From the NCBI RefSeq assembly GCF_000518485.1, contig NZ_JADR01000011.1, positions 1 through 64,000 of the forward strand: 64,000 bases of DNA, in the 5' to 3' direction. The stretch is from Olleya marilimosa CAM030 (GTDB lineage: Bacteria > Bacteroidota > Bacteroidia > Flavobacteriales > Flavobacteriaceae). Below the pieces are notes generated by a model. The model made no database searches. It was not told the origin of the DNA and saw only the letters and a program-made list of their open reading frames with translations. Made by a program: the position numbers and the translations under genes. This document shows, piece by piece, positions 28,068 to 37,230 of this stretch (the stretch's first letter is position 1; each line of letters opens with the position of its first letter).

Positions 28068-29071
28068 TGTTAGACGGAATTACATTTTTAAATAAAGAAT
28101 TTTTCTGGCTGTTACTAGCGTTACCACTGGCTATAGTTTGGTATGTATTTAAACACAAACAGCAAAACGCAGAACTAAAAATATCAAGTCTTAAAGGATT
28201 TAAAATTACTAATTCTTGGCTTCCAAAATTAAAGCATCTATTATTTGCTTTGCGTCTATTGGCTTTAGGTATTTTAATAGTTGCATTAGCAAGACCACGT
28301 ACATCAGAGACTAACACAAAAACAAAAACGACTAGAGGTATTGATATTGTTATGGCAATAGATGTATCTGCAAGTATGTTAGCAAAAGACCTAAAGCCTA
28401 ATAGGTTAGAAGCACTAAAAAATGTGGCTTCAAAATTTATAAAAGGAAGACCAAATGATAGGATTGGTTTGGTGGAATATGCAGGAGAAAGCTACACTAA
28501 AACACCAATTACTAGCGACAAATCCATTGTGTTAAACTCTCTAGATGATATTAAATACAATACCATTATAGAAGGTGGTACAGCAATTGGAATGGGATTA
28601 GCAACAGCTGTTAACAGACTAAAAGATAGCAAAGCTAAAAGTAAAGTCATTATATTATTAACAGACGGAGTCAATAACTCTGGTGTGTTAAATCCTAAAA
28701 TTGCTAGCGAGCTGGCTGTAGAGTTTAAAATTAAAGTGTACACCATTGGTATAGGTACTAATGGTATGGCTTTATCACCTGTGTCTACGTTGTCAAATGG
28801 TAGATTTCAATATGACAGAGTACAAGTAGAAATTGATGAAGACCTACTTAAAGACATTGCAAAAGTTACAGGAGGACAGTATTTTAGAGCGACTAATAAT
28901 CAAAAATTAGAGCAAATTTATACTGAGATTAATAAACTTGAAAAAACTGAAATTGACGAAATTAAATTCACAACTTATCAAGAACATTTTAGACCCTTTG
29001 TTTGGATTGCAGGACTAATATTGTTAATTGAGTTTTTAGTTAGAATAACACTTTTTAGAAGCTTTGTTTAA
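28067..29071 (+). CDS. batA: BatA, VWA-domain membrane protein
   Basis: 334 residues. Two transmembrane helices near the N-terminus (about 10-25 and 58-77) are followed by a von Willebrand A domain with an intact metal-ion-dependent adhesion site: DVSAS (about 99-103), then a threonine and LTDGVNNSG. A C-terminal transmembrane helix (about 307-328) closes it. BatA is thought to assemble with BatB and the TPR proteins at the inner membrane (aerotolerance operon of Bacteroides). It is translationally coupled to the preceding gene. Confidence 0.93.
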   Translation: MLDGITFLNKEFFWLLLALPLAIVWYVFKHKQQNAELKISSLKGFKITNSWLPKLKHLLFALRLLALGILIVALARPRTSETNTKTKTTRGIDIVMAIDVSASMLAKDLKPNRLEALKNVASKFIKGRPNDRIGLVEYAGESYTKTPITSDKSIVLNSLDDIKYNTIIEGGTAIGMGLATAVNRLKDSKAKSKVIILLTDGVNNSGVLNPKIASELAVEFKIKVYTIGIGTNGMALSPVSTLSNGRFQYDRVQVEIDEDLLKDIAKVTGGQYFRATNNQKLEQIYTEINKLEKTEIDEIKFTTYQEHFRPFVWIAGLILLIEFLVRITLFRSFV

Positions 29072-29163
29072 GCATAAATAATAAAGTAAAGTTGTCAAAT
29101 AAAATTAAAATAGAAGTATAGTCTGTTTATCAATTAATGTAAACTAGCTTAAAACAAAAATAA

Positions 29164-30201
29164 ATGTTTCAATTAGAAGAAAAAATATGGTTTTGGACAC
29201 TACTGGTAATTCCGGTATTAGTGCTCTTCTTTTTATTGCTACTATTATGGAAAAAGCAAACGCAAAAAAGATTTGCAAACGCAACGCTTTTAAAACGTCT
29301 TAGTCCTAATAAATCAGTATTTAAGTCTGTATTAAAATTAGTTGTATTATGCTTAGCTTTTGCTAGTTTAACTTTAGCTTTAGTAAACCCTAAGGTAGGT
29401 ACAAGTCTTGAGACAGTTAAACGCGAAGGTGTAGATATTGTTTTTGCAGTAGACGTATCTAAAAGTATGTTGGCAGAAGATATTAAACCAAATAGGTTAG
29501 AAAAATCACAACAATTAGTATCAAGAATTATTGATAAATTGGGTAGTGATCGTGTTGGTATTATTGCTTACGCAGGAAAAGCATTTCCGCAGTTACCAAT
29601 TACAACAGACTACTCTGCAGCAAAAATGTTTTTGCAAAACCTAAATACAGATATGTTATCTTCTCAAGGTACAGCAATTAATGAGGCCATTAACCTAGCC
29701 AAAACATATTACGATGATGACCAACAAACCAATCGTGTATTAGTAATATTGTCAGATGGAGAGGACCATAGTGAAGCTGCTGTGCAAGTAGCAGAAGAGG
29801 CTAGTAAAGAAGGTATCAAAATATTTACAATAGGTGTTGGAGACGTCAATGGTGGTCCAATCCCATTAAGAAGAAACGGAGTGTTGCTAAATTATAAAAA
29901 AGATAAGCAAGGCGAAACCGTTATTACAAAACTAGACGAGGAAACATTAAAAAACATTGCTAGTCAAGCAAATGGAGTATATATAAATGGTGCTATTACA
30001 GACAAGGTGGTAAGTCAAATGTCAGACATTTTAAATAAAATGGATAAAACCGAATTTGAAGCTAAGCAAGTGGCTAATTTTGAAAGTAGGTTTCAATGGT
30101 TTCTAGGTTTAGCTATCTTGCTACTTTTTATAGATATTTTCTTATTAGAAAGAAAAACAGCTTGGCTGAAAAAATTAAATCTATTTAACGAGAATTTATA
30201 A
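29164..30201 (+). CDS. batB: BatB, VWA-domain membrane protein
   Basis: 345 residues and a paralogue of BatA: two N-terminal transmembrane helices (about 8-28 and 55-73), a VWA domain with MIDAS residues DVSKS (about 97-101) and LSDGEDHSE, and a C-terminal helix (about 308-326). The loop GPIPLRRNGVLLNY is typical of BatB. A 92-base AT-rich gap separates it from batA, so an internal promoter is possible, though no clear element was found. Confidence 0.92.
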   Translation: MFQLEEKIWFWTLLVIPVLVLFFLLLLLWKKQTQKRFANATLLKRLSPNKSVFKSVLKLVVLCLAFASLTLALVNPKVGTSLETVKREGVDIVFAVDVSKSMLAEDIKPNRLEKSQQLVSRIIDKLGSDRVGIIAYAGKAFPQLPITTDYSAAKMFLQNLNTDMLSSQGTAINEAINLAKTYYDDDQQTNRVLVILSDGEDHSEAAVQVAEEASKEGIKIFTIGVGDVNGGPIPLRRNGVLLNYKKDKQGETVITKLDEETLKNIASQANGVYINGAITDKVVSQMSDILNKMDKTEFEAKQVANFESRFQWFLGLAILLLFIDIFLLERKTAWLKKLNLFNENL

Positions 30202-30233
30202 AACCCTTAACATCAACAATTGCAAGCCTTTAG

Positions 30234-30241
30234 TATATTTG
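30234..30241 (+). promoter_or_regulatory. Bacteroidota -7 element (TATATTTG) before batC
   Basis: An exact TAnnTTTG match 17 bases before the batC ATG at 30259. No convincing -33 TTG lies at the usual distance. It sits inside the longer alternative reading from 30220, which supports the downstream start. Confidence 0.45.
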
Positions 30242-30258
30242 CGAGTTATTTAATTTCA

Positions 30259-31098
30259 ATGAAACACTTTTTAACATATATATTTTTATTGGCATCCATA
30301 GCAATCTTTGCTCAAGATAATACGGAAGATAAGGCCCTAATTAAACAAAAGTTAGAAGCACAAGGTTTTACTGCTCAAGCTAATGATTTGGCAAATAATG
30401 ATGATTTTGTAGCTGCCGAAATGGAATACCGTAAAGCACTATCTTTACAACCAAAACAAGCAGCAGGAGCCTATAATTTAGGAACTCAGTATTTCAAAAA
30501 AGGAGATTTTGACGAAGCTTTATACAGACATCAGCAAGCAGCTAAAAATGCTACGTCTAAAGAAGAAAAACACAAAGCTTTTCATAATATAGGAAACATC
30601 CTAATGGAAGAAAAAAAGTGCAAAGAAGCGGTTGAAGCATACAAAAGCGCTTTAAGAAACAATCCGTCAGATGATGAAACACGATATAACTTTGCATTAG
30701 CAAAGGAGTGTGCAAAACAGCAAGAGGACGACAAGCCTCAGGAAGACGATAAAGACGGAGAAAACAACAAGGATAAAGATCAAAATAAAGACGAAGATCA
30801 AAAAGAAAATAACGAGAAAGAGCAAGAAGATAAAAATAAAGAGGATCAAGGAGAGCAAGACAAAAAAGAAGGAGATCAAGATAAGGATGAAGATGGCAAT
30901 CCTAAAGATGATCAACAAAACGATCCAAAAGAAGGTGACCAAAAAAACGAACAAAATCAACCACAACCAGGTCAAATGTCACCACAGCAAATTAAAAACT
31001 TGCTTGAAGCCATGAATAACCAAGAGCAAAAAGTACAAGAAAAAATTAATGCAGAAAAGGTTAAAGGCGTAAAACAACAAACAGATAAAGATTGGTAA
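30259..31098 (+). CDS. batC: BatC, TPR protein with highly charged tail
   Basis: I choose the ATG at 30259 rather than the TTG at 30220, because it begins a clean signal peptide (MKHFLTYIFLLASIAIFAQ). Two to three tetratricopeptide repeats follow (about 45-150 from this start, with AAGAYNLGTQYFKKGDFDEA and AFHNIGNILMEEKKCKEAVE). The rest (about 153-235) is almost only D, E, K, N and Q. The C-terminus (QPGQMSPQQIKNLLEAMNNQ) is the conserved BatC end. It is a periplasmic scaffold for the Bat complex. The compositional bias produces spurious open frames on both strands. Confidence 0.9.
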   Translation: MKHFLTYIFLLASIAIFAQDNTEDKALIKQKLEAQGFTAQANDLANNDDFVAAEMEYRKALSLQPKQAAGAYNLGTQYFKKGDFDEALYRHQQAAKNATSKEEKHKAFHNIGNILMEEKKCKEAVEAYKSALRNNPSDDETRYNFALAKECAKQQEDDKPQEDDKDGENNKDKDQNKDEDQKENNEKEQEDKNKEDQGEQDKKEGDQDKDEDGNPKDDQQNDPKEGDQKNEQNQPQPGQMSPQQIKNLLEAMNNQEQKVQEKINAEKVKGVKQQTDKDW

Positions 31099-31124
31099 CT
31101 AACATTTTATATTGTATTAAATAA

Positions 31125-32909
31125 ATGAAATTACTGAAACACATATGTATCCTTTTATTAGCCTGTACAACAAGTTTTACTTTTGCACAAGATGAAGATA
31201 CGGTTCAGTTTCAAGCAAAAGTTAGCAAGAAAAAATTAGGCTTAAACGAGCGTTTACGTGTTGACTTTCAAATGAATAAAGATGGTGATAATTTTGTACC
31301 ACCTAGTTTTTCAGATTTTATTGTGGTTGGAGGACCAAATCAATCGGTTAGTAACTCTTGGAATGGTAAAACAAGACGTTTTACTAAAATTTACAGCTAC
31401 TTTTTGGCACCTAAACAAATGGGTACCTTTTCCATAAATCAAGCTAAAATTGAGATTGATGGGCAAGAGTATAAAACATCACCAATAAGTATTACAGTTA
31501 CAAAAGCTATTGAAAAACCTGAAGATCCAAACGATCCAGATTATATTCTACAAGAGCACATTCATTTAGTAGCAGAGGTTTCAAATACTAATCCTTATTT
31601 AAATCAACCTATAAGCGTAGTTTATAAATTATACGTTTCGCCAACCGTTGGAATTAGTAATTACAGAGAGATACAAAGTCCAGTGTACAATGGTTTTTGG
31701 AGCCAAAGTATGGATGACCAAAGGATAAAAGCCCAAAACGGAACTTATAAAGGCGAAGATTATAGATTTGTAACATTACGTAAAACAGTATTATATCCTC
31801 AAAAAACTGGAAAATTAGTTTTAGAGCCATTAAGTTTAGATCTAACCATTGATGTGCCAACCAATAGGCGTGACATATTTGGTAATCGTATCATGACTCA
31901 AGCACACAGAACAATTACTGCAAATGTTAGAACAATAAATGTGAAGCCTTTACCAGAAGAGGGTAAACCAGATAATTTTACAGGAGCAGTGGGAGACTTT
32001 GTTTTTAATTTGTCAACAACAAAAAACAGTCTTAATGCTACCGAGTCTTTACAGGCTAAAATTGAAGTTTCTGGTCAAGGTAATTTAAAATTATTTGAGT
32101 TGCCAAAGTTAACAACGCCAAGCACTTTAGAGGTTTACGAGCCAGAACACCAAGAAAATGTTAGGACAAACATGGCAGGTATGCAAGGTAAAATTTCAGA
32201 CCTATATACTATTGTGCCTCAATATAAAGGTAAGTTTCCGATACCTTCAGTTAGTTTTTCTTATTTCGACTTAAAAACCGAGACTTATAAACAAATTACC
32301 TCTGATGAAATAGTAATAAATGTATTAGAAGGACCAGTTTATGCAGAAGCGGATAATAAATTACCTGTATCTAGTAATGGTAAGCAACCAGTAGTTTTAA
32401 ACGAAAATCAATTCGCATTTATTAAAACAGATTCAAACTTCACAACTATTCAAAACGATACTTTTTTAAATTCGACTGTATTTTGGACAAGTCTTTTAGG
32501 TCCTTTACTAGCTATTCCATTAGCATTATTTTACAGAAGAAAAAGAGAAGAGCGTTTTGCAGATGTAACAGGAAACAAAAAACGTAAAGCAGATAAATTA
32601 GCTAAAAAATATTTAAGCGAAGCTAAAAAAGCATTAGGTCAAAAAGAAGCCTTTTATGTTGCGCTAGAAAAAGCATTGCACAACTATCTTAAAGGACGAC
32701 TTAATATTGAAACCTCTGATTTAAGTAAAGAAAAAATAGCAAATTTACTATCAGAAAGACAAGTAGATAATCAAGTTATTCTTGCGTTTGAAGCGATTTT
32801 AGAAAATTGTGAATTAGCAAGGTATACGCCAATTACAAACGTTACAATGCAGCAAGATTATGACAAAGCAGCAACAACAATTAATTTAATAGACAAACAG
32901 ATCAAGTAA
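31125..32909 (+). CDS. batD: BatD, periplasmic/membrane protein
   Basis: 594 residues. A signal peptide (about 1-21) is followed by several Ig-like beta domains (about 25-430, starting VQFQAKVSKKKLGLNERL, with MGTFSINQAKIEIDG), a transmembrane helix at about 446-466 followed by YRRKREER, and a cytoplasmic helical tail (about 475-594, with LEKALHNYLKGRL). The architecture and place between batC and batE fit BatD (oxygen tolerance protein). The cytoplasmic tail resembles the matching part of the BatD-like protein at 26394-28067, suggesting the two are distant paralogues. Confidence 0.9.
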   Translation: MKLLKHICILLLACTTSFTFAQDEDTVQFQAKVSKKKLGLNERLRVDFQMNKDGDNFVPPSFSDFIVVGGPNQSVSNSWNGKTRRFTKIYSYFLAPKQMGTFSINQAKIEIDGQEYKTSPISITVTKAIEKPEDPNDPDYILQEHIHLVAEVSNTNPYLNQPISVVYKLYVSPTVGISNYREIQSPVYNGFWSQSMDDQRIKAQNGTYKGEDYRFVTLRKTVLYPQKTGKLVLEPLSLDLTIDVPTNRRDIFGNRIMTQAHRTITANVRTINVKPLPEEGKPDNFTGAVGDFVFNLSTTKNSLNATESLQAKIEVSGQGNLKLFELPKLTTPSTLEVYEPEHQENVRTNMAGMQGKISDLYTIVPQYKGKFPIPSVSFSYFDLKTETYKQITSDEIVINVLEGPVYAEADNKLPVSSNGKQPVVLNENQFAFIKTDSNFTTIQNDTFLNSTVFWTSLLGPLLAIPLALFYRRKREERFADVTGNKKRKADKLAKKYLSEAKKALGQKEAFYVALEKALHNYLKGRLNIETSDLSKEKIANLLSERQVDNQVILAFEAILENCELARYTPITNVTMQQDYDKAATTINLIDKQIK

Positions 32910-32981
32910 AATTAGCAGTTAATTAAATCTGATGTTTAAAAATTATTAAAGGCATAAAATATTAAGGCAGAAAGAGATTAA

Positions 32982-33737
32982 ATGAAACACTTACTTTACA
33001 TATTATTTTTTTTCATAGGAAACTTAGTTGCTCAAAATCAATCCACTTTTGAGCAAGCCAATGCATTATATACAGAAGGTAAGTTTGAAGACGCAATAAC
33101 AAAGTATCAGTCCATCTTAGATACTAAGCAACACTCAGCAGAGTTATATTATAATTTAGCCAATGCACATTATAAGTTAAATAACATTGCACCAAGTATT
33201 TATTATTACGAAAAAGCACTACAGCTTAAACCTAACGATAGCGAAATATTAAACAATATTGCCTACGCAAAAAACATGACAGTTGATGCTATACAAGAGG
33301 TTCCGCAATTAGGCTTGTCAAGGATTTTTAATAAACTTACTAATGCATTTGCATATGACGATTGGGCTAAAATATCTATCGCGTTTATTGTAATTTTTGT
33401 GTTATTATTTTTAGTGTATTACTTTATGGATAGTACATCTCAAAAAAGAGCAGCTTTTAGTGGTAGTATAGTATTTTTGTTTTTATCCTTAATTAGTTTA
33501 GGGTTGGCGTTTCAAAAACAGTCATTAGATAATAAAGACAATCCAGCGATTGTATTCGCTCAAAAAAGTGAGGTAAAGACAGAGCCTAACAGTAGTGGAT
33601 CTGAGGCTTTCGTATTACATGAAGGCACAAAAGTGCAAGTGTTAGATACAATTAACGACTGGAAAAAAATTAAATTAGCAGACGGTAAAACCGGTTGGAT
33701 TATGTCTAACGACATAAAGTTGTTAAACAATTTTTAA
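32982..33737 (+). CDS. batE: BatE, TPR and SH3-like protein
   Basis: 251 residues. A signal peptide (about 1-17), two TPR repeats (about 22-95: TFEQANALYTEGKFEDAI and AELYYNLANAHYKLNNIA), two transmembrane helices (about 127-147 and 158-174) and a bacterial SH3-like domain at the C-terminus (about 185-251, VLHEGTKVQVLDTINDWKKI then GWI). This is the classical BatE layout and the last Bat gene. A promoter element for the next gene begins about 34 bases further on. Confidence 0.9.
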   Translation: MKHLLYILFFFIGNLVAQNQSTFEQANALYTEGKFEDAITKYQSILDTKQHSAELYYNLANAHYKLNNIAPSIYYYEKALQLKPNDSEILNNIAYAKNMTVDAIQEVPQLGLSRIFNKLTNAFAYDDWAKISIAFIVIFVLLFLVYYFMDSTSQKRAAFSGSIVFLFLSLISLGLAFQKQSLDNKDNPAIVFAQKSEVKTEPNSSGSEAFVLHEGTKVQVLDTINDWKKIKLADGKTGWIMSNDIKLLNNF

Positions 33738-33770
33738 ATATTCCTTAACAATAAAATCGTTCTTTAGTTA

Positions 33771-33778
33771 TATATTTG
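33771..33778 (+). promoter_or_regulatory. Bacteroidota -7 element before the SulP/carbonic anhydrase cluster
   Basis: TATATTTG, an exact TAnnTTTG match, lies 21 bases before the ATG at 33799. It marks the probable start of the transcript for the small secreted protein and the SulP cluster, separate from the Bat operon. The -33 element is not clear. Confidence 0.6.
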
Positions 33779-33798
33779 TCTTTCTTAGTTAGATAAAT

Positions 33799-34083
33799 AT
33801 GCACAAAAAGATAATTTCCATCTTCTTTACAGTATTATTTTTGGCGCTTATAACAGCTCCATCAATAATTATTGCTATGGATGATACTGTGGATGTCTCT
33901 GTGTTTTATAGTTTATCAGAAGAAGAGGAAGAACACAAAAACTTAAATTTAGCTTTTGTATTAGAAGACATGGAAGATGCCTTTTATGAAGCCTTAAGTA
34001 TCAATAAAAATTTAGGGTACCACTTTAAAACTTATCCTAAGCCACACCTTAATTTAATTTCTCCACCTCCCGAATTCATTTAA
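33799..34083 (+). CDS. Small secreted protein leading the SulP cluster (94 aa)
   Basis: A 94-residue protein with a hydrophobic N-terminus (about 5-26), then an acidic stretch (SEEEEEH, about 40-46) and a C-terminus that ends HLNLISPPPEFI. I recognise this tail as recurrent in small flavobacterial proteins next to SulP transporters, but know no function. It is probably exported and remains in the periplasm or membrane. It lies 67 bases upstream of the SulP gene with its own -7 element. It could be a small regulatory or accessory subunit; this is inference from position only. Confidence 0.75.
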   Translation: MHKKIISIFFTVLFLALITAPSIIIAMDDTVDVSVFYSLSEEEEEHKNLNLAFVLEDMEDAFYEALSINKNLGYHFKTYPKPHLNLISPPPEFI

Positions 34084-34150
34084 TAATTAATTAGTCGGAC
34101 AATTTGTCCATTTAAAAAAATTATTAAAATATTACCATTAAAAGCGTTTA

Positions 34151-35749
34151 ATGGTACAAATGAATTTATTTATGTTTAAAACATTAAAAAATGACTTGCC
34201 AGCGAGTATAGTCGTGTTTTTTGTAGCATTACCTTTATGTTTAGGTATTGCTCTAGCAAGTGGTGCGCCACTTTTTTCTGGTTTAATAGCTGGAATAGTT
34301 GGTGGAGTTGTAGTAGGAGCTTTAAGTGGTTCTAAAATTGGTGTAAGTGGTCCTGCAGCAGGATTAGCAGCTATAGTATTAACAGCAATTGGAACTTTAG
34401 GAGGTTATCAAAACTTTTTAGTTGCAGTTGTATTAGGAGGAATTATTCAAATAGTATTTGGTCTTTTAAAGGCAGGAATTATTGGATATTATTTTCCGTC
34501 TTCAGTAATTAAAGGGATGTTAACAGGTATTGGAATAATTATAATTTTAAAACAAATCCCTCACTTTTTTGGTTACGACGCAGAGCCTGAAGGAGCTGAT
34601 AGTTTTATTGAAACTTCAGGAGAAAACACCTTTTCTGCAATATTAAATATTACAGATAATATAACTATGGGATCAATGGTTATTGGTTTAATAGGTTTAG
34701 CCATTTTGTTATTATGGGACAAAGTATTATCTAAAAAAGGTAAAATATTTCAAATAATACAAGGACCATTAGTAGCAGTAGTATTAGGTATTATATTTTA
34801 TGTAGTTACACAAGGATCTAATTTAGGTATAGCACAAACACATCTAGTTAGTGTGCCAATTCCGGAGGACTTAGACTCGTTTATTGGGCAATTTAGCTTT
34901 CCAAATTTTGCTGCAATAACAGATTCGCAAGTATGGATTGTTGCTTTTACAATTGCATTAGTAGCAAGTTTAGAAACCTTATTATGTGTTGAAGCAACAG
35001 ACAAAATCGATCCAAATAAAAACGTAACACCAACAAATAGAGAGTTGTTAGCTCAAGGAACAGGAAACATTATTTCTGGTTTAATTGGTGGACTTCCAAT
35101 TACACAGGTAATTGTACGTAGTTCTGCAAACATCCAATCAGGAGGTCGCAGCAAAATGTCTGCTATTATTCATGGTTTTTTATTACTAATATCAGTAGTA
35201 TTAATTCCTAAGTTGTTAAACATGATCCCTTTATCTGTTTTGGCAGCAATACTATTAATTGTAGGTTATAAACTAGCAAAACCAGGGTTGTTCAAAAAAA
35301 TGTATGATATGGGATGGAAGCAATTTGTACCATTTGTGGTAACAGTTGCAGGTATTGTTTTTATTGATTTGTTATGGGGAATTGGTTTAGGATTATTAGT
35401 TGGTATAGTAGTAATATTAATTAAAAGCTACCAAAACTCACACTTTTTACATATTGAAGATAAAAGTAATGGAAAACATAAAATTAAAATGACTTTTGCC
35501 GAAGAAGTAACCTTCTTTAATAAAGGAGCAATTTTAAAAGAATTAGAGAGCTTACCTAAGGATACTTATTTAGAGTTAGATGTAAGAAAAACTAGATATT
35601 TAGATAACGATATTATCGAAATTTTAGAAGATTTTGCTTTTAAAGCTAAAGAAAGAAACATTGATATTCAATTAATATCAGAACGTGGTACTGTTGAAAA
35701 TCCAGATAGTTTTATCGAGTTTTTTAAATTAAGACCAAAATCTGCTTAA
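34151..35749 (+). CDS. SulP family anion transporter 1 (probable bicarbonate importer)
   Basis: 532 residues, 10-12 transmembrane segments (about 15-425) with SulP signatures: LPLCLGIALASGAPLFSGLI near the start, then SGSKIGVSGPAAGLAA and GGLPITQVIVRSSANIQSG. The C-terminal STAS domain covers about 440-530. In the STAS loop the usual phosphorylatable serine position reads YLDNDIIE (about 482-489) instead of D-S-x-G, so that control is probably lost. Alternative in-frame starts exist at 34160 and 34172; the last fits the start of the conserved region best. It is followed by a universal stress protein and carbonic anhydrase, which argues for bicarbonate rather than sulfate as substrate. Confidence 0.9.
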   Translation: MVQMNLFMFKTLKNDLPASIVVFFVALPLCLGIALASGAPLFSGLIAGIVGGVVVGALSGSKIGVSGPAAGLAAIVLTAIGTLGGYQNFLVAVVLGGIIQIVFGLLKAGIIGYYFPSSVIKGMLTGIGIIIILKQIPHFFGYDAEPEGADSFIETSGENTFSAILNITDNITMGSMVIGLIGLAILLLWDKVLSKKGKIFQIIQGPLVAVVLGIIFYVVTQGSNLGIAQTHLVSVPIPEDLDSFIGQFSFPNFAAITDSQVWIVAFTIALVASLETLLCVEATDKIDPNKNVTPTNRELLAQGTGNIISGLIGGLPITQVIVRSSANIQSGGRSKMSAIIHGFLLLISVVLIPKLLNMIPLSVLAAILLIVGYKLAKPGLFKKMYDMGWKQFVPFVVTVAGIVFIDLLWGIGLGLLVGIVVILIKSYQNSHFLHIEDKSNGKHKIKMTFAEEVTFFNKGAILKELESLPKDTYLELDVRKTRYLDNDIIEILEDFAFKAKERNIDIQLISERGTVENPDSFIEFFKLRPKSA

Positions 35750-35759
35750 ATTTTAAATC

Positions 35760-36563
35760 ATGAAAAACAATAAATATAAAATATTGTTGCTTTCAGATTT
35801 AAATAAGTCGGCAACATCAGAACTGATAAGTACAGTAAGTTTAGCAAAAATGTTAGATGGAGACATCACTTTATTTCACGTTAAAAAACCGACTGACATT
35901 GTAGAAAGAGAGAGCCAGTTATCTGCTATGCGATCTATTAATGAAGAACATATTTTAACCAATAAAGCTATTGAAAACCTAATTAAACCTATTAGTCAGG
36001 ATTATCAATTAAATATTGGATATGATGTTGCTATCGGTAATATTAAACACGAAATTGAAGCATATATCAAAAACTATCAACCAGATATCATAGTTTTAGG
36101 AAAAAGAAAATCCAAAACGATTAACTTTATGGGAGATAATATTACAGATTATGTATTAAAAACACATAAAGGTTCAATTATGATTGTTGCACAAAACCAG
36201 TCTTTGCAACCAAATCAGGACGCAATGTTGGGTGTTTTAAATACAAGCGATCAAGCAGTAGATACTAATTTTATAAAGGAATTGATTGGTAAAACCAATC
36301 AACCTATAAAAGCTTTTAAAATCGTATCACAATTAGCACCAACACAAACTGTAGTTGATAATAAAACTATAGAATATGTTTTTGAAAAAGGAGATAATGC
36401 AGTAGACAATGTTTCAAAGTATGCATTAAAAAGCAATATTAATTTAATGTGTTTTGATAATGCAAAACAGCAAAACTCTAATACAAATATTAAAAATGTA
36501 ATAAGTAAACTTAACGTTTCACTTTTACTAACAGGACAACAATCAACAATTCTACATAAGTAG
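35760..36563 (+). CDS. Universal stress protein (tandem-domain type)
   Basis: 267 residues, cytosolic. The first Usp domain (about 5-142) starts KILLLSDLNKSA, has DGDITLFHVKKP, and ends PDIIVLGKRKS and HKGSIMIVAQ. The second half (about 150-267) is a degenerate copy. The ATP-binding glycine pattern is only partly kept. It begins 10 bases after the first SulP and precedes carbonic anhydrase by 27 bases, so it is part of the same transcript. USP domains are often linked to transporters as nucleotide sensors; that role is inferred here. Confidence 0.85.
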   Translation: MKNNKYKILLLSDLNKSATSELISTVSLAKMLDGDITLFHVKKPTDIVERESQLSAMRSINEEHILTNKAIENLIKPISQDYQLNIGYDVAIGNIKHEIEAYIKNYQPDIIVLGKRKSKTINFMGDNITDYVLKTHKGSIMIVAQNQSLQPNQDAMLGVLNTSDQAVDTNFIKELIGKTNQPIKAFKIVSQLAPTQTVVDNKTIEYVFEKGDNAVDNVSKYALKSNINLMCFDNAKQQNSNTNIKNVISKLNVSLLLTGQQSTILHK

Positions 36564-36590
36564 TAATTAATAATATAAAAATATACAATA

Positions 36591-37217
36591 ATGAAAGCAC
36601 ATACTAGAGAGACACAAGCAACAATGACGCCTCAAAAGGCAATAGATTTTTTAAAAGAAGGTAACCAAAGATTTCAAAATAATTTAAAAGCTAACCGTAA
36701 CCTTTTAGAGCAGGTAAACGATACTAGTGATGGTCAATTTCCGTTTGCTACAATCCTTAGTTGTATAGATTCACGTGTGTCTGCCGAGTTGGTTTTTGAT
36801 CAAGGTTTAGGAGATATATTTAGTGTTCGTATTGCAGGAAACTTTGTAAACGAAGACATTTTAGGTAGTATGGAATTTGCTTGTAAATTAGCAGGAACTA
36901 AAGTAATCGTAGTATTAGGTCACACTAGTTGTGGTGCTGTTAAAGGTGCTTGTGATCATGCCGAAATGGGTAACTTAACTAAGTTAATCCAAAAAATCAC
37001 ACCAGCTGTAAATGCAGTAACAGAGCCAAAAGACGAAAGTTTACGTACCTCTAAAAACTTAGAGTTTGTAGATGAGGTATCAAAGAAAAACGTGCATTTA
37101 ACAATCGATAGAATACATGCTGAAAGCCCAATATTAGCAGAAATGGAAAAAAATGGCGAAATAAAAATCGTTGGTGCTATGTATGATATTAATACAGGAG
37201 CAGTAGATTTTTACTAG
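36591..37217 (+). CDS. Beta-class carbonic anhydrase 1
   Basis: 208 residues, cytosolic with no signal peptide. Zinc ligands are complete: C58 with the D60-R62 dyad (SCIDSRV), then H111 and C114 (LGHTSCGAVKGA). It interconverts CO2 and bicarbonate. It lies in the operon behind the first SulP and the Usp gene, so it probably handles the bicarbonate imported by SulP. The N-terminus (TPQKAIDFLKEGNQRF) is the usual beta-CA helix. It is clearly different in sequence from the second carbonic anhydrase at 39885-40511, so the pair is not a recent duplication. Confidence 0.95.
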   Translation: MKAHTRETQATMTPQKAIDFLKEGNQRFQNNLKANRNLLEQVNDTSDGQFPFATILSCIDSRVSAELVFDQGLGDIFSVRIAGNFVNEDILGSMEFACKLAGTKVIVVLGHTSCGAVKGACDHAEMGNLTKLIQKITPAVNAVTEPKDESLRTSKNLEFVDEVSKKNVHLTIDRIHAESPILAEMEKNGEIKIVGAMYDINTGAVDFY

Positions 37218-37230
37218 ACAAATAATTTTT

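Noticed and set aside
30220-30258. Upstream TTG start of batC
   Set aside because: The 13 extra residues precede a perfect signal peptide and overlap the -7 element at 30234-30241.
30697-31015. Open frames on both strands inside batC (30710-31015 rightward, 30697-30975 leftward)
   Set aside because: Artefacts of the D/E/K/N/Q-rich low-complexity tail; both translate into single-residue-rich sequence.
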